Positions 40,146 to 49,108 are shown, numbered from the stretch's first letter. The stretch: 64,000 nucleotides of DNA from Gammaproteobacteria bacterium UBA7803 (GCA_002480525.1 DLCH01000063.1:1-64000); one strand, 5' to 3'. A program made the numbers and translations. The notes: generated by a model from the sequence alone, not told the origin.

Positions 40146-41948
40146 ATGGCTGAGCAGGTGGAGCAACTGGGATTCGATCCGGACGCGCTGCGCGAGAAGT
40201 ACCGAAGGGAGCGCGAGAAGCGGCTGCGGGCGGACGGCAACGCCCAGTACGTCGAGGTGACGGGCAAGTTCGCGCACTTCCTGAACGATCCCTACACGGC
40301 ACCGGTTCAGCGGGAGCCGTTGACGGATACCGTGGAGGTGGTCGTCATCGGCGGCGGTTTCGGCGGCTTGCTGGCCGGTGCGCGGCTGCGGGAGGCCGGT
40401 GTGGAGGACATCCGCATCATCGAGAAAGGCGGCGACTTCGGTGGAACGTGGTACTGGAACCGCTATCCCGGCGCGCAGTGCGACATCGAGTCGTACATCT
40501 ATCTGCCGCTGCTGGAGGAGCTCGGCTACATCCCGAAGGAGAAGTACAGTCACGCGCCGGAGATCCTCGCCCACAGCCAGGCGATCGGCCGCCACTACCG
40601 GCTCTACGATAACGCCTGCTTCCAGACGGAGGTGACCGGCATGCACTGGGACGAGGCCCAGGCGTGCTGGATCATCGAGACCAACCGCGGCGACCGCATG
40701 CGCGCCCGCTTCGTCTGCATGTCGAACGGGCCGCTGAACCGTCCCAAGCTGCCGGGCATTCCCGGCATCGAGTCGTTCACCGGCCACACCTTCCATACCA
40801 GCCGCTGGGACTACGGTTACACGGGCGGCGACGCCAACGGCAACCTGACGGGGCTGCGTGGCAAGCGGGTGGGCATCATCGGCACGGGTGCGACGGCCGT
40901 GCAGTGTGTGCCGCACCTCGCGGAAACCGCCGAGCATCTCTATGTGTTTCAACGCACGCCCTCGTCGGTGGACGAGCGCGGCAACCGCCCCACCGATGGC
41001 GACTGGGCGAAATCCCTGGAGCCGGGCTGGCAGCGGCGGCGCATGCAGAACTTCAACATTCTCGTCACCGGCGGCCAGCAGGAGGAGGATCTGGTCAGCG
41101 ACGGCTGGACCGACATCATCCGCAATCTCGGCGTCTCCGCCTCCGCCCGAGCTGGCACGGGCGGGCTGGATCCTCACGAGATGGGCAGGCGGGTGGAGCT
41201 GGCCGATTTCGCCAAGATGGAGCAGATTCGCGCGCGGGTGGACGAGATCGTGCAGGATCGGGCGACCGCCGAGGCGTTGAAGCCCTGGTACCGTCAGTTC
41301 TGCAAACGGCCCTGCTTCCACGACGACTATCTGGCCACATTCAATCGCGACAACGTCACCCTGGTGGACACGGACGGGCAGGGGGTCGAGCGGATCACCG
41401 AGCGCGGTGTCGTTGCCGCCGGCCGGGAGTACGAGCTGGACTGTCTGATCTTCGCCACCGGCTTCGAGGTGGGCACGGCCTACACGCGCCGGGCCGGTTA
41501 CGAGCTCGTGGGCCGCGATGGCGTCACCCTGAGCGAAAAGTGGTCAGACGGGATGCGAACCTTGCACGGCTATCAGACTCGTGGTTTTCCGAACTGCTTC
41601 TTCATGGGCGTGACTCAGGGCGGGTTCACCGCCAACTTCCCGCACATGCTGAACGAGCAGAGCCTGCACATCGCCTACATCGTCGAGCACGCGCGCCGTC
41701 ACGACCGTCGGCGCATCGAGCCGACCCAGGCGGCGGAGGACGAATGGGTTGACACCATCGAGCGGATGGCGGTGTTCAACCAGCGGTTCCTGCAGGAGTG
41801 CACGCCCGGTTACTACAACAACGAAGGCCACCCCGAAGGCGGCAACTCCCTGCTCGGCAGCCAGTACGGCGGCGGCCCGGAGGCGTTCTTCCAGATCCTT
41901 CACGACTGGCGGGCCGAGGGCTCGCTCCGCGGGCTGGAGCTCGATTGA
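40146..41948 (+). CDS. Baeyer-Villiger monooxygenase, long type
   Basis: A 600-residue BVMO with an N-terminal extension of about 60 residues before the FAD fold (IGGGFGGLLAG at 68-78), as in cyclododecanone and steroid BVMOs. The fingerprint FTGHTFHTSRWD spans 211-222, with Asp in place of Pro, an allowed variant. The second Rossmann motif is IGTGATAVQ. CGGAGGAAAC precedes the ATG. It may act on a different ring ketone than the homologues at 37169 and 47402. Confidence 0.92.
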   Translation: MAEQVEQLGFDPDALREKYRREREKRLRADGNAQYVEVTGKFAHFLNDPYTAPVQREPLTDTVEVVVIGGGFGGLLAGARLREAGVEDIRIIEKGGDFGGTWYWNRYPGAQCDIESYIYLPLLEELGYIPKEKYSHAPEILAHSQAIGRHYRLYDNACFQTEVTGMHWDEAQACWIIETNRGDRMRARFVCMSNGPLNRPKLPGIPGIESFTGHTFHTSRWDYGYTGGDANGNLTGLRGKRVGIIGTGATAVQCVPHLAETAEHLYVFQRTPSSVDERGNRPTDGDWAKSLEPGWQRRRMQNFNILVTGGQQEEDLVSDGWTDIIRNLGVSASARAGTGGLDPHEMGRRVELADFAKMEQIRARVDEIVQDRATAEALKPWYRQFCKRPCFHDDYLATFNRDNVTLVDTDGQGVERITERGVVAAGREYELDCLIFATGFEVGTAYTRRAGYELVGRDGVTLSEKWSDGMRTLHGYQTRGFPNCFFMGVTQGGFTANFPHMLNEQSLHIAYIVEHARRHDRRRIEPTQAAEDEWVDTIERMAVFNQRFLQECTPGYYNNEGHPEGGNSLLGSQYGGGPEAFFQILHDWRAEGSLRGLELD

Positions 41949-42033
41949 GCCGCCAGCGCTTGGTCAAGGGACCCCGCACGCAGGCTTCATCTGCGCCCGC
42001 ATGCGCCGCCACGACCCTGTATGGGGGGATCCC

Positions 42034-42054
42034 TCGGGCTTTGCTTTAGCCCGA
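42034..42054. terminator. Stem-loop between convergent genes
   Basis: TCGGGCT (42034-42040) pairs with AGCCCGA (42048-42054) around a 7-base loop, 86 bases after the BVMO stop and 12 bases from the crotonase stop. It has a strong G+C stem but no clear T-run on either side, so it may be a bidirectional terminator helped by Rho. Confidence 0.45.
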
Positions 42055-42065
42055 TGGTGCGGGCC

Positions 42066-42872
42066 TCACTGCGCGCTCGGGTACTTCGGCTTGCGCTTCT
42101 CTCGTAGAGCCGCGGCCCCCTCGGCCGCGTCGTGACCGAGGAAGTTCAGCATCTCGAAGGCTAGGCTCGCATCGAATGCGGGAGCCGCCTGCTTCACCCA
42201 CAGGTTGAGGGCGCGCTTGGTCCAGCGGGAGGCGTCCTGGGGCCCCGTGGCGATTCTGGTGGCCACCGTCATGGCTTCCTCCATCAGCGATTCCCGCGGC
42301 ACGGCCTTCGACACGAGGCCGATCTGATCCGCCGTGCGCCCGTCGATGAAGTCCGACGTGATGAGGTAGTACTTCGCTTTTGCCAGTCCGCACAAGAGCG
42401 GCCAGATGATGTTCGCGTGGTCACCAGCCGCGACCCCCAGACGCAAGTGGCCGTCGGTAATGCGCGCCTCCTCGGCGATGAGGCTGATGTCCGCCATCAG
42501 CGCGACCGCCAGTCCGGCCCCGACGGCGACGCCGTTGATGGCGGATATGATGATCTTCGAGCAGCTGCTCATGTTGTAGACGATGTCGCCGGCCTCCCGA
42601 AAGGCCACCTTCATGCCGTCGTAGTCGCCGATCATCGTCTCGATCCAGGCGAGATCGCCGCCCGCCGAAAAGGCGTCGCCGGCGCCCGTGACCACGGCCA
42701 CCCGCACCTCCGGGTCGTCGTCGACGTCGAGCCAAACCCGGCTGAGCGCATTGTGCAGCGGCGCGTCGGTGGCGTTCTTGTGCTCGGGCCGGTCGATGGT
42801 GATCAGCAGGATGCCGTGGTCGCGGCGCTCGAAGCGCAGACCGGCGTATTTGTCGAACCAGGCGTCGGACAT
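42066..42872 (-). CDS. Crotonase-family protein lacking both catalytic glutamates
   Basis: A 268-residue crotonase fold: RPEHKNATDAP, GDAFSAGGDLAW and INGVAVGAGLAVALMADISLIA. The two hydratase glutamates are replaced (GAGLA and DGHLR), so hydratase activity is unlikely; a different chemistry on an acyl-CoA, such as isomerisation, C-C hydrolysis or dehalogenation, is possible. GGAAGGAGAG precedes the ATG. It is downstream of the carboxymuconolactone-decarboxylase-like gene by 32 bases and may be co-transcribed. Confidence 0.82.
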   Translation of the reverse strand: MSDAWFDKYAGLRFERRDHGILLITIDRPEHKNATDAPLHNALSRVWLDVDDDPEVRVAVVTGAGDAFSAGGDLAWIETMIGDYDGMKVAFREAGDIVYNMSSCSKIIISAINGVAVGAGLAVALMADISLIAEEARITDGHLRLGVAAGDHANIIWPLLCGLAKAKYYLITSDFIDGRTADQIGLVSKAVPRESLMEEAMTVATRIATGPQDASRWTKRALNLWVKQAAPAFDASLAFEMLNFLGHDAAEGAAALREKRKPKYPSAQ

Positions 42873-42904
42873 GAATTGCTCTCCTTCCTAAAATGAAGCG
42901 GAGA

Positions 42905-43462
42905 TTACCCGCCGTCGAACCCCGGTACGCCCGGCTCGCGTTCCACGCCCAGCGTCTTCAGCGCCATCGCCAGCATGGCGTACTGCCCAACGGTGAAAAT
43001 GGCGTCCATGCGCTGCACGTCGGTGAGCTGCTCGGCGAGCGACTCCCAGGTCGGCTCGGAGACGTATTGCTCGTCGAGCAGTTCATCGGCGGCTTTCAGC
43101 AGAGCGCGTTCGATCGCCGGCCAACCCGGATCGTCCGGCCCCGCCTTGATGCGGCGATGATCCTGTTCCGACAGTCCTGCCGCCTGGCTCATCAGCACGT
43201 GCTGGCCCCATTCATAGTCCGACCCGGTCTGCCACGCCACGCGCATGATCAGTAGCTCCCGGTGTCGCGGCGACAGGCTCGATCCGGTCATCAGGTAGCC
43301 GGCGAGAGGATTCCAGCTCTTTAGCAGCGGCATATGCCGCATCAGAGTCTTCAGAACGTTGAAAACCAGGCCGTACTGCGCCTCGAGGGGTGCGGCCATC
43401 TGGCGCTGCTCGTCGGTCCATTCGGATTCCGGCAGCGGCTCGATCCGGGTCGGGCGGTTCAT
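42905..43462 (-). CDS. Carboxymuconolactone decarboxylase-family protein
   Basis: A 185-residue all-alpha protein of the CMD/AhpD superfamily. The core reads LSPRHRELLIMRVAWQTGSDYEWGQHVLMSQAAGL, quoted here to note that Glu84 and His88 sit where the CMD active-site E and H lie, and that the CxxC of AhpD is absent. The start at 43462 (MNRPTRIE) has GAGAG 5 bases upstream; an ATG 33 bases earlier has no ribosome site. It may be a decarboxylase, hydrolase or peroxide-linked enzyme. It is divergent from the SDR at 43598. Confidence 0.75.
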   Translation of the reverse strand: MNRPTRIEPLPESEWTDEQRQMAAPLEAQYGLVFNVLKTLMRHMPLLKSWNPLAGYLMTGSSLSPRHRELLIMRVAWQTGSDYEWGQHVLMSQAAGLSEQDHRRIKAGPDDPGWPAIERALLKAADELLDEQYVSEPTWESLAEQLTDVQRMDAIFTVGQYAMLAMALKTLGVEREPGVPGFDGG

Positions 43463-43597
43463 GCGCGCTCTCGTCGTACCCTGAAGATTTGCCATACAGT
43501 AAGGGCGCGTACATGATGTGTCTACCGCTGGATGGACGCGCCGGCACGCGATATGTCGGAAAGCACGCTGGCAAGTTACAGGACACGGAGGGTGTAG

Positions 43598-44350
43598 ATG
43601 AGCAAATTCGACGGCCGCCCCATCATCGTGACCGGGGGAGCCAGCGGCATCGGTCGTGCGCTGGTGGCGCATCTTGCGGCCGAAGGAGCGCACTTAGGCA
43701 TATTCGATATCAATGGTTCGGCGGCAGAGGAAGCGGCGGCCGCGACGCCGGGTACGGCGTCGGCCTACTGTCTGGACATTTCGGACTACGAGGCGGTCGA
43801 GACGGCCGTGCAGCGTTTCGAAGAGGATGCCGGGCCAGTGTATGGCCTCGTGAACAACGCGGGCTGGGACGAGGCACGACCGTTCGTCGACACCCGGCCC
43901 GAGTTCTGGAACAAGGTTCTGGCCATCAATCTCGTGGGTCCGTTGAACGTGACCCACGCCGTCTGCCGGCGCCTGCAGCATCGGGAGGAAGGGCGGGTGG
44001 TCAGCATCGGATCGGATGCCGGCCGCGTCGGATCGTCCGGGGAGGCGGTCTACTCGGCTGCGAAGGGCGGAGTCATCGCGCTGACGAAAACCCTGGCACG
44101 GGAGTTCGCCCGCCGCGGCGTGACCTTCAATGCCGTGTGCCCGGGTCCCACGGACACACCGCTGCTCGCCAGCATCGATGCTTCCGGTAGCGGCAGGCTG
44201 GTCAAGGCGCTCGAGCGGGCCATCCCCATGGGGCGCCTGGCGCGCCCGGAGGACTTTTGCGAAGTGGTGAGTCTGTTTCTGTCGCCGAGGTCCGGCTACA
44301 TCACCGGCCAGACCATCAGTGTGTCCGGCGGCCTCACCATGCATGGATGA
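43598..44350 (+). CDS. SDR, BadH-like hydroxyacyl-CoA dehydrogenase
   Basis: A 250-residue SDR: VTGGASGIGRALV, FDINGSAAEE (Asp, NAD), NNAGWDEARPF, and IGSDAGRVGSSGEAVYSAAKGG as the catalytic Ser/Tyr/Lys. The GSDAGRVGSSGE stretch resembles 2-hydroxycyclohexanecarboxyl-CoA dehydrogenase of the Rhodopseudomonas bad/ali cluster. GGAGGG precedes the ATG. Its last codons overlap the acyl-CoA dehydrogenase start, so the two are co-translated. Confidence 0.83.
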   Translation: MSKFDGRPIIVTGGASGIGRALVAHLAAEGAHLGIFDINGSAAEEAAAATPGTASAYCLDISDYEAVETAVQRFEEDAGPVYGLVNNAGWDEARPFVDTRPEFWNKVLAINLVGPLNVTHAVCRRLQHREEGRVVSIGSDAGRVGSSGEAVYSAAKGGVIALTKTLAREFARRGVTFNAVCPGPTDTPLLASIDASGSGRLVKALERAIPMGRLARPEDFCEVVSLFLSPRSGYITGQTISVSGGLTMHG

Positions 44351-45533
44351 CACCATGCCAGATAGCGAGGGCACGAGTGGACGTCCGACGCCGGAGCAGG
44401 ATGTCGGTGATGCCGTGCGCGATGCGGCGCGCACCTTTGCGGCGGGTGAGCTCGCCCCCGGCTACGCGGCGCGGGAGCGGCTCGGCCGCATCGAACGGGA
44501 GCTGATCGTCCGGATGGGCGAGCTCGGCCTGATCGGTGTGGAGCTGCCGGAACACCTCGGAGGGCTGGGGCTCGGCGCGCGTGTGGCCGGCATCATCATG
44601 GAGGAAGTGGCCCGGGCAGACATGAACGTGGCGTACGTGCAGCTGCTGGCGTCGCTCACCGGCAGCATGCTGGCGGCTTCGGCAGGCGAGCTCGCCGAGG
44701 AAGTGGTGCCCGCCATCTGCCGCGGCGACTCCCTGGTGGCGCTTGGGCTCACCGAGCCCCGCGGCGGCTCGGATGCGGCGCATTTGTCGTTCCGGGCCGA
44801 GCGCCGGGGCGGCGGATATCATCTGAGCGGGGAGAAGACCTCGATCTCGCTCATCGGTCAGGCCGACCGCATCCTGCTGTTCGCGCGCACGGACCCAGGC
44901 GTACCGGGGGCCGGCGGGGTCTCGGCGTTTCTGGTTCCTCTGGACCAGGAAGGCATCACCCGTACCGCCTTCGACGATGTGGGTTCCGGCGCGGTGGGCC
45001 GCGGCAGCGTGTTCTTCGACGGCGTGGCGGTGCCGGAGCGCTGGCGGGTCGGCCCGGAGGGCGAAGGTTTCCGCCAGGTGATGCGCGGCTTCGACTACAG
45101 TCGGGCGCTGATCGGGCTTCAGTGCCTCGGGGCCGCTGCCGCTTCGCTGGAGGAGACCTGGCAGTATGTGACCGAGCGCGAAGCGTTCGGGGCGCCCATC
45201 GCCCGCTATCAGGGGGTGACCGAGCCGCTCGCCGAATCCGAGACGTGGCTGCGGGCGGCGCGGCTGCTGTGCTACGAGACGTTGGCGAGGCGCGATCGCG
45301 GCGAGCCGCACACCGCGGAGGCCGCCATGTGCAAGTGGTGGGCGCCGAAGGTGGCGTTCGAGACGGTGCATCGCTGTCTGCTGACCCACGGCCACGGCGG
45401 ATACAGCAAGGAGCTGCCCCATCAGCAGCGGCTGCGCGACATCCTGGGGTTGCAGATCGGCGACGGTACGGCGCAGATTCAGAAGATGATCATCGCCAGA
45501 GAGAAGGTCGGGCGCGTGGCGGTGCCGTACTGA
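44343..45533 (+). CDS. Acyl-CoA dehydrogenase, AliB/BadJ-like
   Basis: A 396-residue acyl-CoA dehydrogenase: LGLTEPRGGSDAAH, SGEKTSIS, GFDYSRALIGLQCLGAAAAS (quoted only to LQCL) and THGHGGYSKELPHQQR. In the C-terminal loop the usual Y-E-G is replaced by I-G-D-G (Asp374), so the base is Asp rather than Glu. The IGDGTAQIQK pattern resembles cyclohexanecarboxyl-CoA dehydrogenases. The start at 44343 is inside the SDR gene; 44355 is an alternative. It probably oxidises a cyclic acyl-CoA. Confidence 0.86.
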   Translation: MDDTMPDSEGTSGRPTPEQDVGDAVRDAARTFAAGELAPGYAARERLGRIERELIVRMGELGLIGVELPEHLGGLGLGARVAGIIMEEVARADMNVAYVQLLASLTGSMLAASAGELAEEVVPAICRGDSLVALGLTEPRGGSDAAHLSFRAERRGGGYHLSGEKTSISLIGQADRILLFARTDPGVPGAGGVSAFLVPLDQEGITRTAFDDVGSGAVGRGSVFFDGVAVPERWRVGPEGEGFRQVMRGFDYSRALIGLQCLGAAAASLEETWQYVTEREAFGAPIARYQGVTEPLAESETWLRAARLLCYETLARRDRGEPHTAEAAMCKWWAPKVAFETVHRCLLTHGHGGYSKELPHQQRLRDILGLQIGDGTAQIQKMIIAREKVGRVAVPY

Positions 45534-45561
45534 GGGCGCCGATCGAAACGGGAGGGGCGAC

Positions 45562-46338
45562 ATGGCCGGGATGCTGAGGTGGAGCCACGAGCGTGGGGTG
45601 GCCGTGCTGGCGCTGAACCGCCCCGAGCGCCTGAACAGCTTGTGCCTCGAGCTTCTCGACGCCATCGAGGTACGGCTCACCGCGGCGGAGGCGGCGGACG
45701 ACGTGTACGCGGTGCTGATCGTCGCCGAGGGACGGCATTTCTGCACGGGTGCCGACCTCGGCGAGGTGAGCGCGCGGCGGACCGACCGGGACCGGCTCGC
45801 CGAGTTCATCGCCCGGGGCCACGAGGTGTTGCTGCGCCTCGAGGGCTGCCCGCTGCCGGTGGTCGCGGCGGTGCAGGGCTACTGCCTCGCCGGGGGGCTT
45901 GAGCTGATGATGGCGGCCGATGTGGTGCTGGCGGCGGAGGATGCTCGCATCGGCTGCCAGCACGCGCGCTATGGCCTGGTGCCGGGCTGGGGCGGCACCC
46001 AACGGCTGGCGCGTCTGGTGGGGCTTCGGCGTGCCCTCGAGTTGATGTACTCGGCGCGCTGGCTCGAGGCGGACGAGGCGCGGAGTTGGGGGCTGGTCAA
46101 CGACGTGGTCCCCGCAGCGGTGCTCCACAAACACGCCCTCGAGCTGGCGTCCAAGCTGAGCGGCCGCAGCCGGACGGGCCTGGCGGCCATGAAGCGCCTC
46201 GCGCGGGAGGGGCTCGATCTGCCGCTGCAGGACGCGCTGGCGCTGGAGCGCGAGCGGGTCGTGGATGTCTTGCTCGACGGCGATGCCGCGGAAGGCCTCG
46301 CGGCCTTCCGGGAACGTCGTGAGCCGAGGTTCGGCTGA
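45562..46338 (+). CDS. Crotonase-family protein with one catalytic glutamate
   Basis: A 258-residue crotonase: RPERLNSLC, GRHFCTGADLGE, YCLAGGLELMMAADVV (first catalytic Glu kept) and CQHARYGLVPGWGG (second Glu position replaced). With the SDR and dehydrogenase just upstream it could act as the hydratase (BadK-like) or the ring-opening hydrolase (BadI-like) of a cyclohexane-type route. It is followed, convergently, by a canonical hydratase. Confidence 0.85.
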   Translation: MAGMLRWSHERGVAVLALNRPERLNSLCLELLDAIEVRLTAAEAADDVYAVLIVAEGRHFCTGADLGEVSARRTDRDRLAEFIARGHEVLLRLEGCPLPVVAAVQGYCLAGGLELMMAADVVLAAEDARIGCQHARYGLVPGWGGTQRLARLVGLRRALELMYSARWLEADEARSWGLVNDVVPAAVLHKHALELASKLSGRSRTGLAAMKRLAREGLDLPLQDALALERERVVDVLLDGDAAEGLAAFRERREPRFG

Positions 46339-46372
46339 TGCCGTGCCGATGACCCGGCGCCGGCTCTGGCGT

Positions 46373-47179
46373 TCATTCACCGCGGAACTCGGGCTTGCGC
46401 TTCTCCATGAAGGCGCGCGGGCCTTCGATGGCGTCCTTCGATCGCATGACCCGGCCGGCGAGCTCGTTCTCGATGCGAAACGCGTCGTTGAGCGGTAACC
46501 CGCTGGTGCGGGTGACGGCTTCCTTGCACGCCGCCACGGCGAGCGGACCGTTTTCGGCAATTCGGGCCGCGAGTGCTTCGGCGCGGCCGAGGACCTCGGC
46601 GGCCGGCGCCACCTCGTTGATCAGGCCGATCCGGTAGGCTTCCTCGGCGCTCATGCGATCGCCGGTCAAGAGGATCTGCATGGCCTTGCAGTAGGGGATC
46701 TGCCGCGCCAGGCGCACCAGAGAGCCGCCGGCGGGGATGATGCCACGCATCACCTCGGAGAGCCCGAACTCGGCGTGCTCGGCGGCGATGCGCAGATCGG
46801 TCGCCTGCAGGATCTCGGTACCGCCCGCCAGCGCAAAGCCGTTGACGGCGGCGATGACCGGCTTGTACAGCTCGAAGTCGCGAAGCAGGGCTTTCTGCAT
46901 CAGCGAGCGGTCAGCGAGCAGGGCCTCGTCGTGCTCGTCCTCCGGCTTGCGGGCGCCGGACAACAGCGGTATGAGCAGCCCGAGATCGGCGCCGGCGCAG
47001 AAGGCGCGGTCGCCGGCGCCGGTGAGGATTGCCACGCGCGCCTCCCGGTCGTCGCGGAAGTCCTGCCAGGCCGCGGCCATTTCCACGATCATCTGCGGAC
47101 TCAGTGCGTTGCGCCGCTCCGGGCGGTTCATGACCAGGTAGGCGATGCCGTCGCGTTTCTGGTAGTCGAGATGGGGCAT
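46373..47179 (-). CDS. Enoyl-CoA hydratase
   Basis: A 268-residue crotonase with both catalytic glutamates: LAGGTEILQATDLRIA and FGLSEVMRGIIPAGG. Oxyanion-hole segments are RAFCAGADLG and NGFALAGG. It should hydrate trans-2-enoyl-CoA. The start MPHLDYQ has AAAGGAAA upstream. It is divergent from the BVMO at 47402, and the shared 222 bases hold the TAAGCACGCTTA dyad. Confidence 0.89.
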   Translation of the reverse strand: MPHLDYQKRDGIAYLVMNRPERRNALSPQMIVEMAAAWQDFRDDREARVAILTGAGDRAFCAGADLGLLIPLLSGARKPEDEHDEALLADRSLMQKALLRDFELYKPVIAAVNGFALAGGTEILQATDLRIAAEHAEFGLSEVMRGIIPAGGSLVRLARQIPYCKAMQILLTGDRMSAEEAYRIGLINEVAPAAEVLGRAEALAARIAENGPLAVAACKEAVTRTSGLPLNDAFRIENELAGRVMRSKDAIEGPRAFMEKRKPEFRGE

Positions 47180-47253
47180 GGGCTGGTTTCCTTTGCGTTG
47201 CAGGAGTGATGCGGCCGTTCCCGGTTCGAATCGGCCGCGGCTCTCGAGTATGA

Positions 47254-47265
47254 TAAGCACGCTTA
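47254..47265. promoter_or_regulatory. TAAGCACGCTTA inverted repeat
   Basis: A perfect 5-base dyad with 2-base spacer in the divergent promoter region of the hydratase (46373-47179) and BVMO (47402). Related dyads occur at 3055 and 17945. It is of a size typical for a TetR- or MarR-type operator half-site pair, though the regulator is not in this window. Confidence 0.5.
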
Positions 47266-47401
47266 CGGACTGTTGTCAGGCGCCTGGATCCGCGGCTCCG
47301 GGACAGGACTGGAGCCTGACCGGTCCATTGTTACACTCCTGATTGGAAACCGTAAGGGTGGCAACCATCCAGAACAACGGCGTAGTTGAGGTATCGAGGA
47401 A

Positions 47402-49015
47402 ATGGTCGATAAAGCGGAAACGGAATGGCTGGACGCGCTCATCGTGGGTGCGGGGTTCAACGGCGTGTATCAGCTCCACCGGTTGCGGCAGGAAGGCTTC
47501 AAGGCCCGGATCTTCGATGCCGGTCGCGAGCTCGGCGGCATCTGGTACTGGAACTGCTACCCCGGCGCCCGGGTGGATTCTCACGTGCCGAACTACGAAT
47601 TCTCCATTCCGGAGGTGTGGCGGGACTGGACCTGGAGCGAGCGCTTTCCCTCCTGGCAGGAGCTGCGGGCGTACTTCCGGCACGTGGACCGCAAGCTGGA
47701 TATCAGCCGTGACGTGCGATTCAACACCCGGGTCACCGAGGCGCGGTTCGACGCCGAGCAGGACGAGTGGCTGATTCGGGCCGAGGATGGGTACCAGGTA
47801 CGGGCGCGCTTCTTCATACCCTGCCTCGGCTTCGCGGCGCAGGCGTACGTTCCCGACTATCCCGGGCTCGAGACCTTCGCCGGCCCCTGCCACCACACGG
47901 CTCGCTGGCCCCAGCACGGCGTCGATCTCGCGGGCAAGCGGGTGGGCGTGATCGGCACCGGGGCCAGTGGCGTGCAGGTGATACAGGAAGCCGGGCGGGT
48001 GGCGTCGCACACCACTGTTTTCCAGCGCACGCCGATGCTGGCTCTGCCCATGCGCCAGCGGCGCCTCGACGCGGCAGAGCAGGCGAAGATGAAGCAGGAG
48101 TACCCGGCCATCTTCGACCAGCGCAATCACGGACCGACATCGTTCTACGACCTCGTGCCCGACCCGCGCTCGGCCATGGAGGTTTCCGAGGAAGAGCGGC
48201 TGGCGGTGTTCGAGGATGCCTGGCAAAAGGGCGGTTTCCACTTCTGGGCGGGCACCTTCGCCGATGTGTTGTACAACGAGGCCTCCAACCGGGAGGCCTA
48301 CCGCTTCTGGCGGTACAAGACGCGCGCCCGGATCAAGGATCCTGCACTCGCCGAGAAGCTGGCGCCTACCGAGCCGCCGCATCCGTTCGGTGCCAAGCGC
48401 CCGTCACTCGAGCAGTGGTATTACGAGGTGTTCAACCAGCACAACACCACCCTCGTGGATCTGCGGGAGGAGCCGATCGAGGAGATCACCCCCCGGGGCG
48501 TGCGCACGGCTTCGGCGCTACACGAGCTGGACGTGCTGGTGCTGGCCACCGGTTTCGACGCCGGCACCGGCGGCTTCACGCGCATGGACGTGCGCGGCGT
48601 GGACGGCCGCCGGCTGCGGGACTATTGGGCCGATGGCGTGCGTACGCATCTCGGCTACGGCGTGCCGGGATTTCCCAACATGCTCATGCTTTACGGCCCG
48701 CAGAGCCCCACTGCCTTCTGCAACGGCCCGACCTGCGCCGAAGTTCAGGGGGAATGGGTGGTCGACTGTCTGCGCCGGCTCCGGTCTCAGGGGCGGACAC
48801 GCATCGAGGCCACGGAGGAGGCGGCCAACGCCTGGGTGAAACACATGCACGACCTCGAGGAGATGACGCTCCTGTCCCGCGCCGATTCGTGGTACATGGG
48901 CGCTAACGTGCCGGGCAAGCGCCGTGAGCTGCTGTTTCATCCCGGCGTTCGAATCTATCTCGACCATTGTGACACCTGTGCGAAGAACAGCTACGAAGGT
49001 TTCCGAATTGGGTGA
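47402..49015 (+). CDS. Baeyer-Villiger monooxygenase
   Basis: A 537-residue BVMO, shorter at the N-terminus than the other two. VGAGFNGVYQL (15-25) is the FAD motif; GGIWYWNCYPGARVD follows; the fingerprint FAGPCHHTARWP spans 159-170; the second Rossmann motif is IGTGASGVQVI. It ends RTCAKNSYEGF-like, typical of cyclohexanone/acetone BVMOs. It stands alone with a promoter of its own. Confidence 0.92.
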   Translation: MVDKAETEWLDALIVGAGFNGVYQLHRLRQEGFKARIFDAGRELGGIWYWNCYPGARVDSHVPNYEFSIPEVWRDWTWSERFPSWQELRAYFRHVDRKLDISRDVRFNTRVTEARFDAEQDEWLIRAEDGYQVRARFFIPCLGFAAQAYVPDYPGLETFAGPCHHTARWPQHGVDLAGKRVGVIGTGASGVQVIQEAGRVASHTTVFQRTPMLALPMRQRRLDAAEQAKMKQEYPAIFDQRNHGPTSFYDLVPDPRSAMEVSEEERLAVFEDAWQKGGFHFWAGTFADVLYNEASNREAYRFWRYKTRARIKDPALAEKLAPTEPPHPFGAKRPSLEQWYYEVFNQHNTTLVDLREEPIEEITPRGVRTASALHELDVLVLATGFDAGTGGFTRMDVRGVDGRRLRDYWADGVRTHLGYGVPGFPNMLMLYGPQSPTAFCNGPTCAEVQGEWVVDCLRRLRSQGRTRIEATEEAANAWVKHMHDLEEMTLLSRADSWYMGANVPGKRRELLFHPGVRIYLDHCDTCAKNSYEGFRIG

Positions 49016-49082
49016 GCTCCACTGCTTCTCGCTGTGCCGGATCGTGATGGGTGGAATGCGATGAATGTGAGGTAATGAGGTA

Positions 49083-49108
49083 ATGAATGTAAGGTGATAG
49101 ACATTCAT
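49083..49108. terminator. Stem-loop between convergent genes
   Basis: ATGAATGT (49083-49090) pairs exactly with ACATTCAT (49101-49108) across a 10-base loop. It lies 67 bases after the BVMO stop and 36 bases from the amidohydrolase stop. Being A+T-rich it is a weak terminator candidate. Two tandem GAGGTAAT copies precede it (49063-49086 region). Confidence 0.4.

Noticed and set aside
44334..45809. A 491-codon minus-strand open frame
   Set aside because: Antisense to the AliB-like dehydrogenase and the crotonase; no motif, so rejected.
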